This document shows positions 37,056-46,363 of a DNA stretch of 64,000 bases, one piece after another. The stretch comes from Marmoricola endophyticus (GTDB lineage: Bacteria > Actinomycetota > Actinomycetes > Propionibacteriales > Nocardioidaceae), in assembly GCF_014644415.1 (NCBI RefSeq), contig NZ_BMKQ01000001.1, positions 124,001-188,000 of the forward strand. Direction: 5' to 3'. The notes below the pieces were generated by a model. It had not been told where the DNA came from, did no database searches, and saw only the letters and a list, made by a program, of their open reading frames with translations. Every line of letters begins with the position of its first letter. The first letter of the stretch is position 1. A program made the translations under genes and the position numbers.

Positions 37056-38237
37056 GTGGCGAGTCTCGGGCGGAGCAGGAGCGTGACCTCGGGTGCCGGG
37101 CTGGCCACGGTGCTGGCGCTCCTGCTCGCGACCGGGTGGGCGGCCAACCACTTCTCGGCGCTCATCCCCGTCTACGGCGTGCGCGAGGACCTGTCGACCG
37201 CGCTGCTCGACGGGGCGTTCGGGCTGTACGCCCTCGGTCTGCTGCCCGGTCTCTTCGGCGGCGGCGCGCTCTCCGACCGGTTCGGACGTCCCGCCGTGGT
37301 GCTCCCCGGCGCGACGATCGCCGCGCTGGGCACCGTGCTGCTGATGGTCGACCACGTCGAGCTCGGCGTGCTCCTCGGCCGCCTCGTCGTCGGCCAGGGG
37401 GCCGGCCTGACCTTCGGCGCCGGCACCGCCTGGGCCGCCGACCTGGGCGCGACCCGCGGGACCGTGCTCGCCGGGGTCTTCCTCACCAGCGGCTTCGGGA
37501 TCGGTCCGGTCGTCAGCGGGGTGCTCGCCGAGTCGGCACCCGCGCCGCTGACGACGCCGTACGTCCTCTCGCTGGTGGTCTCCCTCGTCGCCGTCGCCGC
37601 TGCGGTGCTCGTGGCCGTGCCCGCCACTCCTCGGACCGACCCGTCCACCCGCCCGGCACCGCTGCCGCACCACGACGCGCGCACGGCGCTGGCGTGGTCC
37701 GGGCCCGTCGGCATCCTCGTCTTCGCCTCCGCGACCACCACGCTGGTGCCGCTGCCCGCCCGCCTGCCCGAGGAGTACGACGGCCCCGTGCTGGTCGGTG
37801 TCGCGGCCGCGCTGACGCTGTTCACCGGCATCGCCGTTCAGGCGCTCGCGCGGCGCGTGGCGGGCGGGGCCCGGACCGGTGTGCTCGGGGCCGGCTGCGC
37901 CGCCCTGGGCTGGGTGCTGGCCGCGGCCGGCGGGTCGACGATCGGGCTGCCGCTGTTCGTGGGCTGCTGCCTGCTGCTGGGCTCGGCGTACGGCCTGTGC
38001 CTGCGCGAGGGCCTCCTCGACGTCGAGACCCTCGCTCCGCCGGCGAAGCGGGGGACGCTGACAGGGGTCTTCTACGTGCTCACCTACCTCGGCTTCGGGC
38101 TGCCGCTGCTGCTCACCGCCGTCCAGCCGACGACCGGTGACGTGGCGCCGTTCGTGGTGCTGGCCGCGATCGCCGCGGCTGTCGCGGTGCTCCGCGTGGG
38201 CCAGCTGCGTCGAGGTCACCCGGGACGGCTCGCATGA
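37056..38237 (+). CDS. MFS transporter
   Basis: 393 aa, about 12 hydrophobic segments. The MFS motif A appears as GGGALSDRFGRPAVVLPG between segments 2 and 3, with GRLVVGQGAGLTFGAGTAWAADLG in segment 4. The substrate is unknown. It overlaps cobL by 4 bp, so transport linked to corrinoids or a precursor is possible but not shown. A GTG at 37083 is an alternative start. It diverges from the chlI/D operon. Confidence 0.88.
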   Translation: MASLGRSRSVTSGAGLATVLALLLATGWAANHFSALIPVYGVREDLSTALLDGAFGLYALGLLPGLFGGGALSDRFGRPAVVLPGATIAALGTVLLMVDHVELGVLLGRLVVGQGAGLTFGAGTAWAADLGATRGTVLAGVFLTSGFGIGPVVSGVLAESAPAPLTTPYVLSLVVSLVAVAAAVLVAVPATPRTDPSTRPAPLPHHDARTALAWSGPVGILVFASATTTLVPLPARLPEEYDGPVLVGVAAALTLFTGIAVQALARRVAGGARTGVLGAGCAALGWVLAAAGGSTIGLPLFVGCCLLLGSAYGLCLREGLLDVETLAPPAKRGTLTGVFYVLTYLGFGLPLLLTAVQPTTGDVAPFVVLAAIAAAVAVLRVGQLRRGHPGRLA

Positions 38238-39427
38238 TCCACGTCGTCGGGATCGGCGCGGACGGGTGGACCGTCCTGTCCGAGCGCCTGCGCACCCTGG
38301 TCCGCGAGGCCGAGGTGCTCCTCGGCGGGTCGCGGCACCTGTCGCTGGTCCCCGAGGTCCCCGGGCAGGAGCGGACGCCGTGGCCCAGCCCGCTGCGCGA
38401 CGCGCTCCCCGCGCTCCTGGACTCCTTCGGCAGCCGCCGCGTCGTGGTCCTGGCGTCCGGCGACCCGATGGTCTCCGGGATCGGTACCACCCTGGTGGAC
38501 TTGCTCGGTGCCGACCAGGTCGTCGTCGAGCCGGCCGTGTCCTCCGTCGCGCTGGCCCGGGCCCGGATGGGCTGGGCGGCGGAGTCCTGTGCGGTCGTCT
38601 CCCTCGTCGGTCGCGACGCGTCGGCGCTGCTGCGTGAGCTCGCACCAGGGCGTCGGGTGCTGGTGCTGTGCGCGGACGAGACGACGCCCGCGACAGTGGC
38701 CGCGCTGCTCGTCGAGGCGGGTGCGGGCGAGAGCAGGATGACCGTGCTCGGCGACCTCGGTGCCGCGGAGGAGTCGCGGAGCGACGGGCTCGCCGCCACC
38801 TGGGGCGGCGACTCCCCGCGGCTCGCGGTGCTGGCGGTCGAGGTCGTACGCCCGACCGGACCGGCGACGTCGTGGGCCCCCGGGCTCCCGGACGACTCGT
38901 ACGAGCACGACGGGCAGCTGACCAAGCGCGACCTGCGCGCGTCCGCGCTGTCCCGCCTTGCGCCGGCCCCCGGCCAGCTGCTCTGGGACGTCGGTGCCGG
39001 TGCCGGCTCGGTCGGGATCGAGTGGATGCGAGCGCACCCGACCTGCCGCGCGGTCGCCGTCGAAGCGGACGCCGAGCGCGCCGCGCGGATCGGCCGCAAC
39101 GCGGCACGGCTGGGCGTACCCGGGCTGAGCGTCGTGCACGGCGGCGCTCCCGGCGCGCTGGTGGGGCTCGACGCGCCGGACGCCGTCTTCGTGGGCGGGG
39201 GAGCGACCCGGCCGGGCGTGCTCGACAGCGTGCTCGGTGCGCTGCGGCCCGGTGGGCGGCTGGTGGTGCACGGGGTGACGGTGGAGACCGAGCGGCTGCT
39301 GGCGGAGGCCTACGCGTCGTACGGCGGCGAGCTCACCCGCCTGCACGTCGAGCACGCCGAGCCGATCGGGTCCTTCACCGGCTGGACCCCGGGGCGCGCG
39401 GTCACCCAGTGGGCGGTCGTCCGGTGA
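38234..39427 (+). CDS. cobL: precorrin-6Y C5,15-methyltransferase (decarboxylating) CobL
   Basis: 397 aa, a natural fusion of CbiE (about 1-200, HVVGIGADGWTVLSERLR, LASGDPMVSGIGTTL) and CbiT (about 215-397, LTKRDLRASALSRLAPAPGQLLWDVGAGAGSVGIEWM, the SAM site). It methylates C-5 and C-15 and removes the acetate carboxyl. The ATG overlaps the MFS stop by ATGA, and cobM overlaps its end. Confidence 0.96.
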   Translation: MIHVVGIGADGWTVLSERLRTLVREAEVLLGGSRHLSLVPEVPGQERTPWPSPLRDALPALLDSFGSRRVVVLASGDPMVSGIGTTLVDLLGADQVVVEPAVSSVALARARMGWAAESCAVVSLVGRDASALLRELAPGRRVLVLCADETTPATVAALLVEAGAGESRMTVLGDLGAAEESRSDGLAATWGGDSPRLAVLAVEVVRPTGPATSWAPGLPDDSYEHDGQLTKRDLRASALSRLAPAPGQLLWDVGAGAGSVGIEWMRAHPTCRAVAVEADAERAARIGRNAARLGVPGLSVVHGGAPGALVGLDAPDAVFVGGGATRPGVLDSVLGALRPGGRLVVHGVTVETERLLAEAYASYGGELTRLHVEHAEPIGSFTGWTPGRAVTQWAVVR

Positions 39428-40170
39428 GCGCCGTCCACTTCGTCGGTGCGGGGCCGGGCGCCGCCGACCTGCTGACGCTGCGGGCCGCGGCGCTGCTGGG
39501 CGAGGCCGACGTCGTGCTCTACCCCGGCACGTACCTCGACGCCGACGTGCTCTCGCACTGCCCGCGTGCCCGGCTGGTCGACACCCAGGGTCTCGACCTC
39601 GACCAGATCACCGCGGTGGTGGTCGAGGCGCACGGTGACGGGCTCGCCGTCGTACGCCTCACCTCTGGTGACCCGTCCGTCTACTCCGCGCTGCACGAGC
39701 AGACCGCCCGGCTCGACGCGGCCGGGGTGCCATGGGACGTGACGCCGGGCGTGGCGTCGTACGCCGCCTCGGCCGCGCTCGTCGGCGCCGAGCTCACCGT
39801 CCCCCTGGTGGCGCAGTCGGTCGTGCTGACCCGGGTGCAGGCGCGCTCGACCGCGATGCCCGACACCGAGTCGCTGACCGCCTTCGCGGCCACCCGCGCG
39901 ACGCTGGCGATCCACCTCGCGATCACCCGTGTGCGCGAGGTGATGGCCGAGCTCGCGCCGGCGTACGGCGAGGACTGCCCGGTCGTCGTCGTCCACCGCG
40001 CCTCCCAGCCCGAGGAGCTGGTGCTGCGCGGCACCGTCGCCACGATCGCCGCCGCCGTCGAGGCCGCTGGCCTGCGGCAGGCGGCGGTCATCCTCGTGGG
40101 CCGGGCGCTGGCTCCGCGCGACGCCGGCGAGTCCCACCTCTACGACCCCGCCCGCCTGCGTAGTCCCTGA
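39424..40170 (+). CDS. cobM: precorrin-4 C11-methyltransferase CobM
   Basis: 248 aa. FVGAGPGAADLLTLRAAALLGEADVVLYPGTYLDADVL, LTSGDPSVYSALHEQ and VVVHRASQPEELVLRGTV are CobM/CbiF features of the SAM-dependent tetrapyrrole methylase fold. The GTG overlaps the cobL stop (GTGA). Its stop codon lies inside a 60-bp inverted repeat shared with the convergent cobI/J gene. Confidence 0.96.
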   Translation: MSAVHFVGAGPGAADLLTLRAAALLGEADVVLYPGTYLDADVLSHCPRARLVDTQGLDLDQITAVVVEAHGDGLAVVRLTSGDPSVYSALHEQTARLDAAGVPWDVTPGVASYAASAALVGAELTVPLVAQSVVLTRVQARSTAMPDTESLTAFAATRATLAIHLAITRVREVMAELAPAYGEDCPVVVVHRASQPEELVLRGTVATIAAAVEAAGLRQAAVILVGRALAPRDAGESHLYDPARLRSP

Positions 40171-40220
40171 CGTTTCGGCGGACAAATCGGGACACGGAAC
40201 CACCAGAACGTCAGGGACTA
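40161..40220. repeat. 14-bp inverted repeat with 32-nt interior at the cobM/cobI-J junction
   Basis: Arms TAGTCCCTGACGTT (40161-40174) and AACGTCAGGGACTA (40207-40220) are perfectly complementary. Both stop codons lie in the arms (cobM TGA 40168-40170, cobI/J at 40211-40213). It may serve as a bidirectional terminator. The interior is less GC-rich than its surroundings (GACAAATCGG), unlike normal terminators here. Confidence 0.7.
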
Positions 40221-41788
40221 CCCGCCTCGGGGACGAATCGGGCGGTCCACACGGCGCCGGATGACGTCACGCGCGTGCCGGTCGAGCCGACGATGAGCAG
40301 GCACTTCATGTCGATGCTCGTGGGGTCGAGGTCGGCGAGCGTGGTCACGACCAGCGACTCCTCGGCACGGCCCACGTCGCGCCCGACGACGACGACCGTC
40401 TCGGGGCCGCGGTGCTCGAGGAGGACCTCACGCATCCGCACCACCTGTTCGCGGCGCGAGCGCGACGCGGGGTTGTAGACCGCGAGCACCAGGTCGACCG
40501 CCGCGATGGCACGCAGCCGCTGCTCCACGACCTCCCACGGCTTGAGCCGGTCCGAGAGCGACACGACGGCGAAGTCGGCCCCCACCGGGGCGCCCGCGCG
40601 AGCGGCCACGGCCTGTACCGCAGAGACGCCGGGCAGCACCCGTACGGCCACCGCGTCGTACGCCGGATCGCTCGCGGCCGCCTCGTACACCGCCGAGGCC
40701 ATCCCGAACACGCCCGCGTCGCCGCCGGACACGACCGCGACCCGCTCGCCGCGCAGCGCCAGGTCCAGTGCGAACCGTGCGCGGTCGACCTCGACGGTGT
40801 TGCCGCTGGCGTGCCGCTGCAGCCCGGCACGCTGGGGGACGCGGTCGACGTACGGCGCGTAGCCGACCACGTGCTCCACCGACGCCAGTGCCGCCGAGAC
40901 CTCCGGCGTGAGCCAGTCGTCGGGACCGGGACCGAGCCCGACGACGAGCAGCTCGGCGGGCTCCGGCCTCGACGACCGCTCCTCGCTGCGCTCGCTGCCT
41001 GTCCTGAGCTCGGCTGAGCTGGCGAAGCCGTACGTCGAAGGGCTCGACCTCCGTGCGTCGTAGCGAGCTCCGCGGCTGTCGCCGGGCACCACGATCAGGG
41101 AGAAGTACGGCACCTCGTCCGGGTCGACCTCGGCCACCGGGCGCCACTGCTCGCCGGGCATCGAGGCGCGCTCGACGTACACCGCGTCCGCGAGCCGGCC
41201 CGCCTGCTCCAGGGCCGAGCGGACGGCGGGGAAGGTGCGGCCCAGCTTCATGATGATCGCGCCGTCGGTGTCGGCCAGCCGCCGCGCGAGCTCGGGCTCC
41301 GGCAGGGTGCCGGGCAGCACGGTGAGGACGTCGGTCTGGCGTACGAGCGGCGTCGCGGTGAGCGCGGTGGCGGCGACGAACCCGGGCACGCCCGGCACCA
41401 CCTCGGTCGCGAAGTCGGGGGACAGCCGGTCGTGCATGTACATCGCCGAGCCGTAGAACAGCGGGTCTCCCTCGGCGAGGAGGACGACCGTCCGCCCGGC
41501 CGACAGGTGGGAGCGCAACCGCTCGGCCGAGGCCTCGTAGAAGTCCGCCATCGCGCCGGCGTACCCGCCCGGGTGGTCGGCCACGCCCGTCGTCACCGGG
41601 TAGCGCAGCTCCTCCTCGAGCGTCCCTCCCGGGATCAGGTCGGCCACGATCCGTCGCGCGTGCGACTCCTTGCGCACGCCGGCGTGGTACGCGACCACGT
41701 CGGCCTCGCCGATCAGCCGGGCGGCCTTGCGGGTGACCAGCTCGGGGTCGCCGGGGCCGACGCCGACGGCGAAGAAGCGGCCGGTCAC
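40211..41788 (-). CDS. cobJ: fusion of precorrin-2 C20-methyltransferase (CobI) and precorrin-3B C17-methyltransferase (CobJ)
   Basis: 525 aa. Residues 1-235: CobI, AVGVGPGDPELVTRKAARLIGEADVVAYHAG, LLAEGDPLFYGSAMYMHDRL, VPGVPGFVAATAL. Residues about 278-525: CobJ, LLVVGLGPGPDDWLTPEVSAAL, VVSGGDAGVFGMASAVYEAA, YNPASRSRREQV, VGRDVGRAEESLVVTTLADLD. The CobI-CobJ fusion is common in actinobacteria. The linker (about 246-275, including SSPSTYGFASSAELRTGSER) is encoded by a family A repeat. The GTG start at 41788 is 8 bp from the cobH stop. Confidence 0.96.
   Translation of the reverse strand: MTGRFFAVGVGPGDPELVTRKAARLIGEADVVAYHAGVRKESHARRIVADLIPGGTLEEELRYPVTTGVADHPGGYAGAMADFYEASAERLRSHLSAGRTVVLLAEGDPLFYGSAMYMHDRLSPDFATEVVPGVPGFVAATALTATPLVRQTDVLTVLPGTLPEPELARRLADTDGAIIMKLGRTFPAVRSALEQAGRLADAVYVERASMPGEQWRPVAEVDPDEVPYFSLIVVPGDSRGARYDARRSSPSTYGFASSAELRTGSERSEERSSRPEPAELLVVGLGPGPDDWLTPEVSAALASVEHVVGYAPYVDRVPQRAGLQRHASGNTVEVDRARFALDLALRGERVAVVSGGDAGVFGMASAVYEAAASDPAYDAVAVRVLPGVSAVQAVAARAGAPVGADFAVVSLSDRLKPWEVVEQRLRAIAAVDLVLAVYNPASRSRREQVVRMREVLLEHRGPETVVVVGRDVGRAEESLVVTTLADLDPTSIDMKCLLIVGSTGTRVTSSGAVWTARFVPEAGSP
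40965..41049. repeat. family A repeat in frame in the cobI/J linker
   Basis: Read on the minus strand it has CCCTTCGACG, GGCTTCGCC, GCTCAGGACAGGC and GCGAGCGCAGCGAGG. The words CCTTCGACG and GCTCAGGACAGGC are shared exactly with the intergenic copy at 19806-19887. It encodes residues between the two methylase domains. Confidence 0.75.
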
Positions 41789-41795
41789 AGCGCGC

Positions 41796-42494
41796 TCACT
41801 CCGCGTCCTGGGCCAGCGCGTTGAGCGCCGAGGAGGTGATCGCCGAGCCGCCGCGGCGCCCACGCACGGTGACGTACGGGACGTCGATGCCGTGGTCCGC
41901 CGCCAGCCTGGTCAGCGCGTCCTTGGACTCCGCCGCACCGATGAAGCCCACCGGGCAGCCGATGATCGCCGCCGGTCGCGGGGCGCCCTCGATCAGCATC
42001 TCCATCAGGTGGAACAGCGCGGTCGGGGCGTTGCCGATCGCGACCACCGCGCCCTCGAGGTACGGCGCCCACAGCGAGACCGCGGCTGCCGTCCGCGTCG
42101 TGCCCCAGGCCCGGGCCAGGTCCGGCACCTCGTCGGCGCCGAGGAAGCAGTGCACCTCGTTCCCGCTCGGCAGGCGACCCGAGGTGACGCCGACGGCGAC
42201 CATCCGCGCGTCGCACAGGATCGGTGCCCCCGACTCCAGGGCCGCGCGCCCCGCGGGGACCAGCTCCGGGTGGACGACGAGGTCGTCGACGAGATCGGTC
42301 TGCCCGGTGCCGTGGATCATCCGTACCGCCAGCCGCTCGGCCGACTCCGGCACCCGGGAGAGGTCGGTCTCGCGCCGGATCGTGGCGAAGGAGTCGACGT
42401 AGATCGAGGGGCCGCTGCGGACGTACTCGTAGTGCCGCGCCGGAGGCCGGGGGCCGCTTCCGCCCTCGCGCTGGTCGAGCTTGTCGAGACTCAC
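41796..42494 (-). CDS. cobH: precorrin-8X methylmutase CobH
   Basis: 232 aa from GTG 42494. The core is canonical: YVRSGPSIYVDSFATIRRETDLSRVP, the catalytic histidine in AVRMIHGTGQTDLVDDLVVHP, ILCDARMVAVGVTSGRL, IGNAPTALFHLMEML, IIGCPVGFIGAAESK. It moves a methyl group from C-11 to C-12 to give hydrogenobyrinate. The first residues SLDKLDQREGGSG are not part of the family core and are encoded by a short family A repeat. The start overlaps the cobG stop. Confidence 0.95.
   Translation of the reverse strand: MSLDKLDQREGGSGPRPPARHYEYVRSGPSIYVDSFATIRRETDLSRVPESAERLAVRMIHGTGQTDLVDDLVVHPELVPAGRAALESGAPILCDARMVAVGVTSGRLPSGNEVHCFLGADEVPDLARAWGTTRTAAAVSLWAPYLEGAVVAIGNAPTALFHLMEMLIEGAPRPAAIIGCPVGFIGAAESKDALTRLAADHGIDVPYVTVRGRRGGSAITSSALNALAQDAE
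42473..42490. repeat. family A repeat, short form, at the cobH start
   Basis: GGTCGAGCTTGTCGAGAC differs from the copy at 34060 by one base over 18. On the minus strand it directly follows the cobH GTG codon and encodes SLDKLDQ. Confidence 0.65.
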
Positions 42495-43339
42495 GGGAGC
42501 AGGATGCCGCGCCACGGGGTCACGACGAGCAGCGGGTCGCCGGGCAGGCCGGCCACGAGCCCGTCGACGGCGTCGGGGGTCAGCCGTCCGTCGGGGACCC
42601 GCCGGTGCCGCTCGTCGTACGACGGCGGGGCGGGCGCTGCGGGCACCCGCTCGTCCGCGTCGTACGTCGGCATCAGCGCGTCGCGCTGCGCCGACGACAG
42701 CTCGACCACGTGCCACGCGGCGCTCGGGCCGTCACCCCGCAGCCGCAGGAACTCGGTCGCCAGGTGCACCAGCAGCCGGGGGCCGTTGGCCAGCGAGACC
42801 GACTCGCCCCAGTCGTCACCCACGCGGGTCTGGGCCGAGTGCTCGTCGAGCGGGACCAGGAGCAGGTCGGTGTCCTGGTCGAGCAGGTCGCCGGACCCGT
42901 CGTCGACCGCGAGCAGGAACTTCCCGGGCAGGCGCGCCGTCCGAGGGTCGGCGAGCAGCAGCCGCTCGGTCTCCTGGGCGAGTGGCCACGGGTCGACCCG
43001 GCCGGAGGCGGTCCCAGGGGAGACCAGGAGGTTGCGGACCTGGTCGTGCGCACGCGAGGGAAGCAGCCCCAGGGCCTCGATGGCCTCGACGACCGCGGGG
43101 TCGGTGCCCTCGGGGCCGGCGGGCAGGCCGCGCAGCTGCAGGTTGGCCCGGGAGGTCAGGTGCAGGTCACCGTCGCCGTGCTCGCGCGCCACGGCCGAGA
43201 GCCCTGCCAGCTGGCCGGCCGTGATCCGCCCGCCGACCAGCCGGACCCGTACGAGCGCGCCGTCCTCCGCGGGCCACGGCCGCAGGATCCCCGGGCAGGC
43301 GTCGCGGCGGTCCCGTGGGTGGGCGGAGGCGGCAGGCAC
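42491..43339 (-). CDS. cobG: precorrin-3B synthase-like protein CobG
   Basis: 282 aa. The N-terminal DACPG and LRPWPAEDGALVRVRLVGGRITAGQLAGLS, DLHLTSRANLQLRGLP, RNLLVSPG and a C-terminal LLVVTPWRGILLP place it in the CobG/nitrite-sulfite-reductase half-domain family. CobG hydroxylates precorrin-3A before ring contraction. It is shorter than the Pseudomonas-type enzyme and holds only one cysteine, so a four-Cys [4Fe-4S] site is not visible. The GTG at 43339 has TAGCGT 7 nt upstream. Confidence 0.85.
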   Translation of the reverse strand: MPAASAHPRDRRDACPGILRPWPAEDGALVRVRLVGGRITAGQLAGLSAVAREHGDGDLHLTSRANLQLRGLPAGPEGTDPAVVEAIEALGLLPSRAHDQVRNLLVSPGTASGRVDPWPLAQETERLLLADPRTARLPGKFLLAVDDGSGDLLDQDTDLLLVPLDEHSAQTRVGDDWGESVSLANGPRLLVHLATEFLRLRGDGPSAAWHVVELSSAQRDALMPTYDADERVPAAPAPPSYDERHRRVPDGRLTPDAVDGLVAGLPGDPLLVVTPWRGILLP

Positions 43340-43346
43340 CCCCCGA

Positions 43347-43352
43347 ACGCTA
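43347..43352 (-). promoter_or_regulatory. -10 box (TAGCGT) of cobG
   Basis: TAGCGT ends 7 nt before the GTG at 43339, which sets this start and predicts a leaderless cobG-cobH-cobI/J mRNA. No riboswitch fits upstream. Confidence 0.5.
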
Positions 43353-43366
43353 CCGACCGGCTGCGC

Positions 43367-43372
43367 TATCGT
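43367..43372 (+). promoter_or_regulatory. -10 box (TATCGT) of the leuA leader
   Basis: TATCGT ends 9 nt before the ATG of the leader peptide, so the leader peptide itself is probably translated from a leaderless mRNA. Confidence 0.5.
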
Positions 43373-43381
43373 GGCAACGTC

Positions 43382-43426
43382 ATGCGACACCTGAGCCTCC
43401 TCCTTCGCTGCCGCAGCGAGGCCTAG
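43382..43426 (+). CDS. leuL: leucine-rich leader peptide of leuA
   Basis: 14 codons: MRHLSLLLRCRSEA, with four leucines at positions 4, 6, 7 and 8 (CTG, CTC, CTC, CTT). It lies 95 bp before leuA behind its own -10 box. Leucine codons followed by alternative stems are typical of transcription attenuation of leucine biosynthesis: a ribosome stalled at Leu4-Leu8 would leave the downstream stem free to form. Function is inferred from layout. Confidence 0.75.
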   Translation: MRHLSLLLRCRSEA

Positions 43427-43467
43427 CCCGCCCGGAAGGGCGCGGAAGCCGGACCTCCTCGCTGCGG
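43411..43467 (+). promoter_or_regulatory. leuA attenuator region
   Basis: CCGCAGCGAGG (43411-43421, codons 10-14 of the leader peptide) is perfectly complementary to CCTCGCTGCGG (43457-43467). A competing stem pairs CGGAG (43465-43469) with CTCCG (43480-43484). A stalled ribosome would favour the first stem, and a ribosome at the stop codon would block it. No T-run was seen. Confidence 0.6.
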
Positions 43468-43476
43468 AGTTCGTGA

Positions 43477-45267
<1,791 letters not shown>

Positions 45268-45270
45268 CCC

Positions 45271-45320
45271 GCGAGGCGTCGCTTCCTGCGCGAGGCGTCG
45301 CGTGTACGCGACGCCTCGCG
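45271..45320. repeat. family B palindrome after leuA
   Basis: GCGAGGCGTCGC at 45271 is followed by 12-bp arms CGAGGCGTCGCG (45291-45302) and CGCGACGCCTCG (45307-45318) with a TGTA centre. It is the same unit as in the cobB/C linker (TGCA centre there). Confidence 0.8.
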
Positions 45321-45321
45321 C

Positions 45322-45371
45322 CCCGTCTCCCGCGAGGCGTCCCGTCTACGCGACGCCTCGCGGGAGACGGG
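45322..45371. terminator. 20-bp stem-loop after leuA, probably a terminator built from a family B repeat
   Basis: CCCGTCTCCCGCGAGGCGTC (45322-45341) and its exact complement (45352-45371) enclose a 10-nt loop. A 20-bp perfect stem 54 bp after the leuA stop could end leuA transcription. The core GCGAGGCGTC is shared with the other family B copies. Confidence 0.65.
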
Positions 45372-45408
45372 GCTGTGGACAACCGCGGAGCGAGCCGTCA
45401 CCCGCAGC

Positions 45409-46359
45409 ATGCTGTCGGCTGTGGAGAGCCGAGCCGAGTCGTTGCTGACCCTGCGGGCGATGTACGGAACGCAGCCGTTCACCGCGGCCGACGCCGTGCG
45501 CCTGGACCTCGGCCCGCAGCAGCTCACGGCACTGTGTCGACAAGCAGAGCTGCGTCGCCTGCTGCGCGGCGTGTACGTGGATAGTCGGGCCGACGACTCT
45601 CTCCAGACCCGGCTCGCCGCGCTCAAGCTGGTCATCCCGGCCGGCGTCGTCGTCACCGACCGTACGGCTGCGTGGCTGCACGGTGCCGACATGGCTCTCG
45701 AGCCGGGCGCCCACCTGGCCGTGCCGCCCATCTCGGTCTTCCACCGCTCGCGTGGCGGCAGGCTTCGCAACGACGTGACGCGCAGCGGTCAGCGGATGAT
45801 GCCCGACAGCGACGTCGTCGAGCTGGACGGCCTGCTGGTGACGACGCCGCTGCGTACCGCGCTCGACCTCGGTCGGCTGCTGCCGCGGTCGCAGGCGTTC
45901 GCGGGGATGGACCAGATGCTCGGTCTCGGTGTCCCTCACCAGGACCTCGTGGCGGGTGTCGAGCGCTTCCGGACTCGTCGCGGCGTACGACAGCTGCGGA
46001 CTCTCGCGCCGCTGGCCGACCCGCGAGCGGAGTCGCCCGGCGAGTCCGCGCTCCGGCTGCACTGGCTCGACGCGTGCCCGCCGTTGCCGCGGCCCCAGCT
46101 CCAGGTGGTGGTCCCCGGGCCGAACGGCGAGCCGTTCAGGCTCGACCTCGCCGACGAGAGGAGCCGGTTCGCCGCAGAGTACGACGGCGAGGCGTGGCAC
46201 GGTGCGGATCGGGAGACGTACGACCGCTGGCGCCGGGAGTGGCTGCGACGGATGGGGTGGACGGTGCTCGTGTTCCGACGATCCCAGGTCTTCGGTCAAC
46301 GTCGAGACGCGGAGCTGATGCTGCGCCGGGCATGGATCGGCCTGAGGGGCGCTGCCTGA
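45409..46359 (+). CDS. AbiEi-like winged-helix protein with C-terminal endonuclease-like (DUF559-type) domain
   Basis: 316 aa. The N-terminal 100 residues resemble the AbiEi antitoxin wing: PFTAADAVRLDLGPQQLTALCRQAELRRLLRGVYVDSRADDS, then VVVTDRTAAWLHGADM. The C-terminus (about 230-316) has FRLDLADERSRFAAEYDGEAWH and GWTVLVFRRSQV, which fits a PD-(D/E)xK-like fold (Asp, then E-x-D). No AbiEii nucleotidyltransferase partner is adjacent. A solitary protein of this kind is common in actinobacteria, and its role is not known. Confidence 0.7.
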   Translation: MLSAVESRAESLLTLRAMYGTQPFTAADAVRLDLGPQQLTALCRQAELRRLLRGVYVDSRADDSLQTRLAALKLVIPAGVVVTDRTAAWLHGADMALEPGAHLAVPPISVFHRSRGGRLRNDVTRSGQRMMPDSDVVELDGLLVTTPLRTALDLGRLLPRSQAFAGMDQMLGLGVPHQDLVAGVERFRTRRGVRQLRTLAPLADPRAESPGESALRLHWLDACPPLPRPQLQVVVPGPNGEPFRLDLADERSRFAAEYDGEAWHGADRETYDRWRREWLRRMGWTVLVFRRSQVFGQRRDAELMLRRAWIGLRGAA

Positions 46360-46363
46360 CGCC

